Assembly: GCA_029850585.1 (NCBI GenBank)
Contig: JARCRQ010000046.1
Location: 1 to 38,547 of the forward strand
Direction: 5' to 3'
DNA: 38,547 nucleotides
From: Sideroxydans sp.
GTDB lineage: Bacteria > Pseudomonadota > Gammaproteobacteria > Burkholderiales > Gallionellaceae
The notes under the pieces were generated by a model. That model saw nothing but the letters and a program-made list of their open reading frames with translations. It did not search any database and was not told the DNA's origin. Shown piece by piece: positions 33,193-38,547 of this stretch (position 1 is the first letter of the stretch; each line of letters begins with the position of its first letter). The position numbers and the translations under genes were made by a program.

Positions 33193-33456
33193 CTAAATTG
33201 CCGCGCCCTTAACCAAGAGCTTAGCGACACGCCAAGCCTTTGTTTTTGCTAATGGACGACACTCTTCGATCAAAACTTGATCTCCCGTGTGGAATTCATT
33301 TGCTTCGTCATGAGCGTGGTATTTTTTCGACACACGGATGATTTTGCCCAGCAACGGATGTTTAACTTTACGTTCGATCAAAACGGTTACCGTTTTGTCC
33401 ATCTTATCGCTGACCACAGTACCCGTTAAGGTACGTTTAAGTTTAGCTTCGCTCAT
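33193..33456 (-). CDS. rpsQ: Small-subunit ribosomal protein S17
   Basis: The 87-residue OB-fold protein has [20 protein letters not shown], the [11 protein letters not shown] stretch and [20 protein letters not shown]17 binds the 5' domain of 16S rRNA early in assembly. It is the last gene of the S10 part; its start overlaps the rpmC stop by 4 bp and a 133-bp regulatory gap follows. Confidence 0.98.
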   Translation of the reverse strand: MSEAKLKRTLTGTVVSDKMDKTVTVLIERKVKHPLLGKIIRVSKKYHAHDEANEFHTGDQVLIEECRPLAKTKAWRVAKLLVKGAAI

Positions 33457-33647
33457 TTCTGGGCTTCCTTCTGTGTCAATACAGTCTTTACGCGAGCAAT
33501 TGCGCGACGTACATTGCGAATTTCGCTGGTTTTACCCAGTTGCTGAGTCGCCACTTGCATACGCAAACCGAATTGCGCTTTAGTTAACGAGATCAATTCA
33601 GCTTGCAACGCTTCGACTGATTTGGTTTTTAATTCTGTCGCATTCAT
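33453..33647 (-). CDS. rpmC: Large-subunit ribosomal protein L29
   Basis: The 64-residue, two-helix protein ([27 protein letters not shown] and a C-terminal [15 protein letters not shown]) is L29, at the tunnel exit beside L23, where trigger factor and SRP dock. It starts one base after the rplP stop and overlaps rpsQ by 4 bp, indicating coupled translation. Confidence 0.98.
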   Translation of the reverse strand: MNATELKTKSVEALQAELISLTKAQFGLRMQVATQQLGKTSEIRNVRRAIARVKTVLTQKEAQK

Positions 33648-33648
33648 A

Positions 33649-34065
33649 TTAAGTCCCTACCTGTCTAACCACAAAAGTGGTTGCCAAAGGCAATTTAGCT
33701 GAAGCCAATTTGAACGCTTCACGAGCCAACACCTCATCCACGCCGTCCATTTCATACAACATTTTGCCTGGTTGAATCTCAGCAACGTAGTACTCAGGGT
33801 TACCCTTACCGTTACCCATACGAACTTCGGCAGGTTTTTGTGAAATTGGCTTGTCTGGGAAGACGCGAATCCAAATCCGACCACCACGTTTAATGTGACG
33901 AGTCATAGCACGACGTGCCGCTTCGATTTGGCGAGCCGTCAAACGACCACGCGCAACTGCTTTCAAACCGAAATCCCCGAAACTTACTTGATTACCGCGT
34001 GTTGCAATGCCAGTGTTACGGCCTTTTTGCTCTTTGCGGTATTTTCTTCTAGCTGGCTGTAGCAT
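33649..34065 (-). CDS. rplP: Large-subunit ribosomal protein L16
   Basis: The 138-residue protein starts [19 protein letters not shown] and contains [29 protein letters not shown] and the R-M-G-N-G-K-G-N-P loop near 81-89, whose arginine is hydroxylated in E. coli. L16 contacts A-site tRNA near the peptidyl transferase centre. Its first 17 bp overlap the end of rpsC, a rather long coupled overlap. Confidence 0.99.
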   Translation of the reverse strand: MLQPARRKYRKEQKGRNTGIATRGNQVSFGDFGLKAVARGRLTARQIEAARRAMTRHIKRGGRIWIRVFPDKPISQKPAEVRMGNGKGNPEYYVAEIQPGKMLYEMDGVDEVLAREAFKLASAKLPLATTFVVRQVGT

Positions 34066-34756
34066 GTTTTACTCCTGCCTTTCTAACGCGTTTTTCTGGT
34101 TCAGCCGCAACAGGAGCAACTTCCTGAGCACCGATTTCACCTTTGAATACCCAAACCTTAACGCCAATAATGCCGTAAGTGGTTTGCGCTTCTGAAGTAC
34201 CGTAGTCAATGTCGGCGCGCAAAGTATGCAATGGCACACGTCCTTCGCGATACCATTCTGAACGAGCAATTTCAATCCCATTCAAACGACCTGCACTCAT
34301 GATTTTGATGCCCAATGCGCCTAAGCGCATCGCATTTTGCATCGCACGTTTCATCGCACGACGGAACATAATGCGCTTTTCCAATTGCTGAGTAATCGAA
34401 TCCGCAATGAGTTGCGCATCAATTTCTGGCTTACGAACTTCTTCGATTGCCAAGTCAACTGATTGCAAACCCATACGCTTACGCAATTCAGCGCGCAACA
34501 CTTCAATGTCCTCGCCTTTTTTGCCGATAACCATACCTGGACGCGCTGTGTAAATGGTTACTTTCGCGCTTTTTGCAGGACGCTCGATAACAATTTTAGA
34601 AATACCAGCGGGTGCCAGTTTTTTCTTCAGGTAAGCACGAACTTCAATGTCTTTTAACAACAGTTCAGAGAAGTTTTTGCTATTTGCGAACCACTTAGAA
34701 TCCCAGTTCTTACGAACGCTCAACCGGAAACCGGTTGGATGAATTTTCTGTCCCAT
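34049..34756 (-). CDS. rpsC: Small-subunit ribosomal protein S3
   Basis: The 235-residue protein has the [24 protein letters not shown] start, a KH domain with the GxxG-type loop in [16 protein letters not shown] (about 76-91) and the C-terminal [21 protein letters not shown]3 lies at the mRNA entrance and helps helicase activity. The C-terminal tail ([20 protein letters not shown]) is Ala/Glu/Lys-rich. AAGGA precedes the start. It follows rplV by 9 bp. Confidence 0.99.
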   Translation of the reverse strand: MGQKIHPTGFRLSVRKNWDSKWFANSKNFSELLLKDIEVRAYLKKKLAPAGISKIVIERPAKSAKVTIYTARPGMVIGKKGEDIEVLRAELRKRMGLQSVDLAIEEVRKPEIDAQLIADSITQQLEKRIMFRRAMKRAMQNAMRLGALGIKIMSAGRLNGIEIARSEWYREGRVPLHTLRADIDYGTSEAQTTYGIIGVKVWVFKGEIGAQEVAPVAAEPEKRVRKAGVKHATAS

Positions 34757-34765
34757 AATTTATCC

Positions 34766-35101
34766 TTAGTTCCCGACGTGAACGGTGATATGACAAGTTT
34801 GCTTTTCGATTTTATTGCCACGGCCTTTAGCACGAGCAATAAAACGCTTCAAAGAAGCAGCCTTATCAATGTAGATAGTAGTCACTTTTAAGGTGTCAAT
34901 ATCTGCACCGTCATTATGTTCAGCATTGGCAATCGCAGAATCCAAAGCCTTCTTGATAATTCCCGCACCCTTTTTCGGGCTGAAAGACAAAATGTTCAGA
35001 GCCTGAGCAATTGGCAAACCGCGAATCTGATCCGCAACCAAACGAGCTTTTTGAGCTGAAACGTGTACGTTTTTCGCTACTGCTTTAGTAATAGTCATCA
35101 T
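34766..35101 (-). CDS. rplV: Large-subunit ribosomal protein L22
   Basis: At 111 residues with [23 protein letters not shown] and the long loop ending [30 protein letters not shown], this is L22, whose beta-hairpin lines the peptide tunnel. Two adjacent ATG codons (35101 and 35098) are possible starts; AAGGGG is slightly better spaced for the second. It is 6 bp after rpsS. Confidence 0.98.
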   Translation of the reverse strand: MMTITKAVAKNVHVSAQKARLVADQIRGLPIAQALNILSFSPKKGAGIIKKALDSAIANAEHNDGADIDTLKVTTIYIDKAASLKRFIARAKGRGNKIEKQTCHITVHVGN

Positions 35102-35107
35102 CGCCCC

Positions 35108-35389
35108 TTATTTCTTGACTGCGGCTTTTTTATCAGCAGCATGTCCTTTGAAGGTACGCGTCAAGGAAAACTCACCCAACTTATGACCCACCATGTTTTC
35201 GGAAACATAAACGGGAATATGCAACTTACCGTTATGCACTGCGATTGTCAGCCCAACGAACTCGGGCAACACCGTCGAGCGGCGCGACCAGGTTTTCACT
35301 GGACGCTTGTCATTGGTAGCGCGAACTGTCTCAATTTTCTTGAGCAAATGCGCGTCAACGAATGGACCTTTTTTAATGGAACGTGCCAT
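35108..35389 (-). CDS. rpsS: Small-subunit ribosomal protein S19
   Basis: The 93-residue protein starts [20 protein letters not shown] and contains [30 protein letters not shown] and [19 protein letters not shown]19 sits in the 30S head and pairs with S13. Gaps are 13 bp from rplB and 6 bp to rplV. Length and motifs are normal. Confidence 0.99.
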   Translation of the reverse strand: MARSIKKGPFVDAHLLKKIETVRATNDKRPVKTWSRRSTVLPEFVGLTIAVHNGKLHIPVYVSENMVGHKLGEFSLTRTFKGHAADKKAAVKK

Positions 35390-35402
35390 GTATTCTTACC
35401 CC

Positions 35403-36230
35403 TTAAACCTGAAAGCGACGACGTACAATCATGCCAGTAGTACGCTTGTTGCGGCGTGTGCGGAAGCCCTTAGCTGGAACACCCCATGGACTAACTGGAT
35501 GACGACCTGCTGCAGTCTTACCTTCACCACCACCGTGTGGGTGATCAACTGGATTCATAACCACACCGCGAACGGTAGGACGAACACCGCGCCAACGCAT
35601 TGCACCCGCTTTACCAATCGAACGCAAACTATGTTCCGAGTTACCTACCTCGCCCAAAGTTGCTTTGCAATCAATATGCACTTTGCGAATTTCGCCTGAA
35701 CGCAAACGTAATTGAGCATAGCTGCCTTCACGCGCCAACAACTGCACTGAAGTACCAGCAGAACGCGCCAACTGCGCACCTTTGCCTGGCAACATTTCGA
35801 TGCAATGAATGGTTGAGCCGACTGGAATGTTACGCAAAGGCAAAGCGTTACCCGCTTTGATTGGTGCTTCCGAACCACTCATAACTGCCGCGCCAGCCAC
35901 CATGCCTTTAGGGGCAATGATGTAACGACGTTCGCCGTCTGCGTAGCACAACAGTGCAATGTTGGCAGTGCGGTTAGGGTCGTATTCCAAGCGTTCCACG
36001 GTTGCTGGAATGCCATCTTTATTACGCTTGAAATCAACCAAACGGTAATGCTGCTTATGCCCACCGCCCATATGGCGAGTGGTGATATGGCCGTTGTTGT
36101 TACGACCTGCAGTTTTAGATTGGCTTTCCAGCAAAGGTGCGTAAGGCTTACCTTTGTGCAAATCAGGATTCACTACGCGCAAAACGCCGCGCTGTCCTGG
36201 TGTAGTTGGTTTTAGTTTAATCAATGCCAT
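35403..36230 (-). CDS. rplB: Large-subunit ribosomal protein L2
   Basis: The 275-residue protein has an OB-like and an SH3-like domain. Landmarks are [26 protein letters not shown], the [38 protein letters not shown] segment (about 201-238) containing the conserved peptidyl-transferase-proximal histidine, and a basic C-terminus. L2 is essential for subunit joining. Gaps are 5 bp from rplW and 13 bp to rpsS. Confidence 0.99.
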   Translation of the reverse strand: MALIKLKPTTPGQRGVLRVVNPDLHKGKPYAPLLESQSKTAGRNNNGHITTRHMGGGHKQHYRLVDFKRNKDGIPATVERLEYDPNRTANIALLCYADGERRYIIAPKGMVAGAAVMSGSEAPIKAGNALPLRNIPVGSTIHCIEMLPGKGAQLARSAGTSVQLLAREGSYAQLRLRSGEIRKVHIDCKATLGEVGNSEHSLRSIGKAGAMRWRGVRPTVRGVVMNPVDHPHGGGEGKTAAGRHPVSPWGVPAKGFRTRRNKRTTGMIVRRRFQV

Positions 36231-36235
36231 GATGC

Positions 36236-36553
36236 TTATCCTTGCTCACTTGCAGCGAAATTGATTTCTTGACCAGCGGCCAAACAAACATATGCCTTTT
36301 TCCAGTTATTGCGACGACCGACAAAACGGCCAGTACGCTTAACTTTGCCTTTAACATTAGCAATTTGCACACTGTTAACGCTCACTTTGAACATCATTTC
36401 AACAGCGGCTTTTACTTCGTGTTTATTTGCATCAGTTGCAATCTGGAATATCACTTGCTCATTTTTTTCCGCAACGAATGTTGCTTTTTCCGAAATGATG
36501 GGGGCAACCAACACCTTCATCAAACGCTCTTCGCTAAATTTTTGGGTAATCAT
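36236..36553 (-). CDS. rplW: Large-subunit ribosomal protein L23
   Basis: The 105-residue protein reads [21 protein letters not shown] and has the tunnel-side loop with [32 protein letters not shown]23 forms the docking site for trigger factor and SRP at the tunnel exit. The start overlaps the rplD stop by 4 bp. A Met 11 residues in is an alternative start, but the coupled one resembles the E. coli N-terminus. Confidence 0.98.
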   Translation of the reverse strand: MITQKFSEERLMKVLVAPIISEKATFVAEKNEQVIFQIATDANKHEVKAAVEMMFKVSVNSVQIANVKGKVKRTGRFVGRRNNWKKAYVCLAAGQEINFAASEQG

Positions 36554-37176
36554 GCGAACATCTCCTCAATTTTAGCGACTGCGTTACGCGTAACCACTAC
36601 GCGCGGGAAACGCACCAAACTCACTGGATCAGCCTGATAAGCCTCCAAAACCAATACATTAGGTAAGTTGCGTGAAGACAAATACAGATTTTCATCCAAA
36701 GAGTCAGTAATCACCAACACACGCGTATCAGACAAACCCAACGCTTTGATTTTGTCAGCGAATTGCTTAGTTTTAGGCGAATCAACCGACAAGCTCTCAA
36801 CCACCACCAAGCGATTTTCAGCCACCAGTTTAGACAAAATCGCTGCAAAACCTGCGCGATACATCTTACGGTTAACTTTTTGCTCGTAGTTTTCAATTCC
36901 TGTGTTCGGGAAAATCTTACCACCACCACGCCACAAAGGACTGGATGACATACCTGCACGCGCACGACCCGTACCTTTTTGCGCAAAAGGCTTTTTAGTC
37001 GTATGACGAACTTCCGCACGATTTTTTTGCTTGCTGTTGCCCGAACGAGCATTAGCTTGATAAGCAACCACCAATTGATGCACCAAATCTTCGTTGTACT
37101 CACGACCAAACAACTCGTCGGAAGCACTCAAAGCCGCGCTCGATTGACCCTTATCGTTAATAACTTTAAGTTCCAT
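36550..37176 (-). CDS. rplD: Large-subunit ribosomal protein L4
   Basis: The 208-residue protein has the long internal loop (about 40-95, [30 protein letters not shown] region) that reaches the peptide tunnel and the C-terminal [19 protein letters not shown]. In E. coli L4 also binds the S10 operon leader to stop its own synthesis; a structured leader is present here at 38221-38269. It overlaps rplC by 1 bp and rplW by 4 bp. Confidence 0.98.
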   Translation of the reverse strand: MELKVINDKGQSSAALSASDELFGREYNEDLVHQLVVAYQANARSGNSKQKNRAEVRHTTKKPFAQKGTGRARAGMSSSPLWRGGGKIFPNTGIENYEQKVNRKMYRAGFAAILSKLVAENRLVVVESLSVDSPKTKQFADKIKALGLSDTRVLVITDSLDENLYLSSRNLPNVLVLEAYQADPVSLVRFPRVVVTRNAVAKIEEMFA

Positions 37177-37820
37177 TACACACCTGCCTTAACTGCTGGA
37201 CGCACCACAATACTGCTGTTGATACAACCAGGAACTGCGCCTTTAACAAGCAACAATTGGCGCGCCGCGTCAACGCGCACGATTTCCAAATTTTGCACTG
37301 TTCTTTGCACATCACCCAAGTGACCCGTCATACGCTTACCTGGAAACACACGACCTGGATCTTGAGCCATACCGATAGAACCCGGTACGTTATGCGATTT
37401 AGAGTTACCGTGCGATGCACGACCCGACTTAAAGTGGTGACGCTTAATCGTACCCGCGTAACCCTTACCTTTAGTCGTACCCGTAACATCCACCAGCTGA
37501 CCCGCTTTGAATATCTCCACGCTCACTACCGAACCCAAGGTGAGCTCAGCCAACTGCGCAGGAGATACCGTGAATTCTTTCAATTTACTACCCGCTTCCA
37601 CACCCGCACGAGCGTAATGCCCAGCAGCTGCTTTAACCACGCGAGTAGCGCGACGTACGCCGTGTGCGAGCTGCACAGCAGTGTAGCCGTCCGCATCCAC
37701 AGACTTAAGCTGTGAAATACGATTATTGGACACTTCCAGCACAGTTACTGGCAACGATGAACCGTCTTCAGTAAATACGCGGGTCATGCCAATCTTGCGA
37801 CCGACAAGTCCTAAGCTCAT
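37176..37820 (-). CDS. rplC: Large-subunit ribosomal protein L3
   Basis: The 214-residue protein starts [20 protein letters not shown] and has the conserved [53 protein letters not shown] stretch (about 116-168), including the glutamine that PrmB methylates in E. coli. L3 starts 50S assembly. AGGA precedes the start. It lies 70 bp after rpsJ, a gap with a clear hairpin (37843-37864). Confidence 0.99.
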   Translation of the reverse strand: MSLGLVGRKIGMTRVFTEDGSSLPVTVLEVSNNRISQLKSVDADGYTAVQLAHGVRRATRVVKAAAGHYARAGVEAGSKLKEFTVSPAQLAELTLGSVVSVEIFKAGQLVDVTGTTKGKGYAGTIKRHHFKSGRASHGNSKSHNVPGSIGMAQDPGRVFPGKRMTGHLGDVQRTVQNLEIVRVDAARQLLLVKGAVPGCINSSIVVRPAVKAGV

Positions 37821-37842
37821 TTGATTTCCTCTTGATTTAAGG

Positions 37843-37864
37843 GGTCAACTACAATTGGTTGACC
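37843..37864. repeat. Perfect 7-bp inverted repeat in the rpsJ-rplC gap
   Basis: GGTCAAC (37843-37849) and GTTGACC (37858-37864) flank an 8-base centre in the 70-bp gap between rpsJ and rplC, where most bacteria have a short spacer. No T-tract follows in either direction, so it is not an obvious terminator. It could be a processing site or protein-binding hairpin. Confidence 0.5.
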
Positions 37865-37890
37865 GATAATTACGACACAAACAACAACAA

Positions 37891-38202
37891 TTACTGCAAC
37901 TTAATTTCTACATCCACGCCCGCAGGCAAATCCAACTTCATCAAAGCATCCACTGTTTTATCAGTAGGATCAATGATATCCATCAAACGCAAATGGGTAC
38001 GAATTTCAAACTGATCGCGCGAAGTTTTATTAACGTGCGGTGAACGCAACACGTCAAAACGCTCAATTTTGGTAGGCAATGGCACAGGACCATTTACCAC
38101 AGCACCAGTGCGCTTAGCCGTATCAACAATCTGCGCCGCAGATTGGTCGATTAAACGATAGTCGAATGCCTTGAGGCGAATACGAATTTTTTGACTTGAC
38201 AT
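37891..38202 (-). CDS. rpsJ: Small-subunit ribosomal protein S10 (NusE)
   Basis: The 103-residue protein starts [34 protein letters not shown] and ends [13 protein letters not shown], the standard S10. It assembles in the 30S head and also acts with NusB in antitermination. It is the first gene after the S10 promoter at 38279-38307, with a leader of about 70 bases that contains two stem-loops. Confidence 0.99.
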   Translation of the reverse strand: MSSQKIRIRLKAFDYRLIDQSAAQIVDTAKRTGAVVNGPVPLPTKIERFDVLRSPHVNKTSRDQFEIRTHLRLMDIIDPTDKTVDALMKLDLPAGVDVEIKLQ

Positions 38203-38220
38203 ATTTTTCTCTTACTTTGT

Positions 38221-38269
38221 GCGGCAATGCCGCTAATTAAAGAACGAAAACGCGTGATTTAATCACGCG
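38221..38269 (-). promoter_or_regulatory. Structured S10-operon leader
   Basis: The leader contains CGCGTGATT/AATCACGCG (38251-38259 with 38261-38269) and GCGGCA/TGCCGC (38221-38226 with 38228-38233), both perfect stems though with single-base centres, so real loops would be larger. In enteric bacteria the same position holds the L4-binding attenuator; these stems differ in sequence and the function is inferred. Confidence 0.5.
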
Positions 38270-38278
38270 AGGGCGCGC

Positions 38279-38307
38279 ATTGTATCTGCACTAGGAGCTT
38301 GATGCAA
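38279..38307 (-). promoter_or_regulatory. S10 operon promoter
   Basis: On the minus strand TTGCAT (38302-38307) and TACAAT (38279-38284) are exactly 17 bases apart in the 205-bp gap between tuf and rpsJ. The start would be near 38272, at the edge of the leader stems. It indicates transcription of the ribosomal operon separate from tuf. Confidence 0.75.
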
Positions 38308-38407
38308 CAGAAAATCAGTTTTTAGTCATTAGTCACTAGCAGTTACCTAGCTCATCAGAGTCATCTGGTTTGCCAAAATGAACTTCTAGCGACTACCTAC
38401 TAACTGA

Positions 38408-38547
38408 TTACTCGATGATTTTAGCAACCACACCCGCACCAACGGTACGACCACCTTCACGAATCGCGAAGCGCAAACCTTCTTCCATCGCAACAGGGTT
38501 GATCAAGGTAACCGTGATGCTAACGTTGTCGCCTGGCATCACCATTT
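38408..38547 (-). CDS. tuf: Elongation factor Tu, C-terminal end (runs off the window)
   Basis: The minus strand encodes [20 protein letters not shown] followed by [25 protein letters not shown] and a TAA at 38408-38410, the final 45 residues of EF-Tu (third domain). It carries aminoacyl-tRNA to the ribosome. tuf directly before rpsJ is the usual str-S10 junction. No clear intrinsic terminator was seen in the 205-bp gap, so part of its transcript may continue into the S10 operon. Confidence 0.97.
   Translation of the reverse strand, partial: MVMPGDNVSITVTLINPVAMEEGLRFAIREGGRTVGAGVVAKIIE

Noticed and set aside
38203-38407. A tRNA gene between tuf and rpsJ
   Set aside because: tRNA genes often lie near tuf, but no cloverleaf or T-loop sequence could be built here.

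Overview
The window is about 50% G+C bacterial chromosome and most likely comes from a sulfur-oxidising betaproteobacterium (inference). The long ribosomal operon at the right end carries infA between secY and rpmJ. That is the betaproteobacterial order; gammaproteobacteria such as E. coli keep infA elsewhere. The S4 protein has an N-terminal four-cysteine motif of the kind I associate with Nitrosomonadales. I cannot name a genus.

Region 1 (1-12 kb) is a sulfur-metabolism neighbourhood. On the minus strand, an ArsR-family repressor with the cysteine spacing of SqrR/BigR persulfide sensors is followed by a terminator and then by a promoter with a palindrome across its -10 region. Downstream come an RND-type periplasmic adaptor, a sulfide:quinone oxidoreductase very like that of Acidithiobacillus ferrooxidans, a DUF2892 membrane protein, a DUF3365 c-type cytochrome, a membrane-anchored rhodanese, a second membrane-anchored haem protein, a cytoplasmic rhodanese and a TauE-type exporter. 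On the far side of metR-metE-folB lie an ETHE1-like persulfide dioxygenase (plus strand) and the first 499 codons of an RND permease (minus strand, cut by the window edge). The set can be read as sulfide to persulfide (SQR), sulfane-sulfur shuttling on both membrane faces (two rhodaneses), persulfide to sulfite (dioxygenase) and export (TauE), all under a persulfide-sensing repressor.

Region 2 (12-17.5 kb, plus strand) holds gpmI, an envC-type degenerate LytM factor, a CtpA-type S41 protease, an uncharacterised 135-residue protein and a MoeB/ThiF/HesA-type E1-like enzyme. Region 3 (17.5-24.3 kb) holds an outer-membrane beta-barrel gene, uvrA, a DUF2238 membrane protein, arfB, a prohibitin/SPFH protein and cysK.

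Region 4 (24.4-38.5 kb, minus strand) is the complete S10-spc-alpha series from rpsJ to rplQ, preceded by the 3' end of tuf. It has recognisable promoters upstream of rpsJ and rplN, a weaker candidate upstream of rpsM, structured leaders, and a strong terminator after rplQ.

Non-coding structure includes two inverted copies of a roughly 140-bp near-palindromic element (10271-10410 and 16602-16742), each at the 3' end of a gene and one supplying that gene's stop codon. There is also a REP doublet of the GTAG/GTGG type after the E1-like gene, a stem-loop-rich stretch upstream of the repressor, and several intrinsic terminators. No tRNA, rRNA, CRISPR array or transposase gene was seen, and no gene-free stretch exceeds 300 bases.
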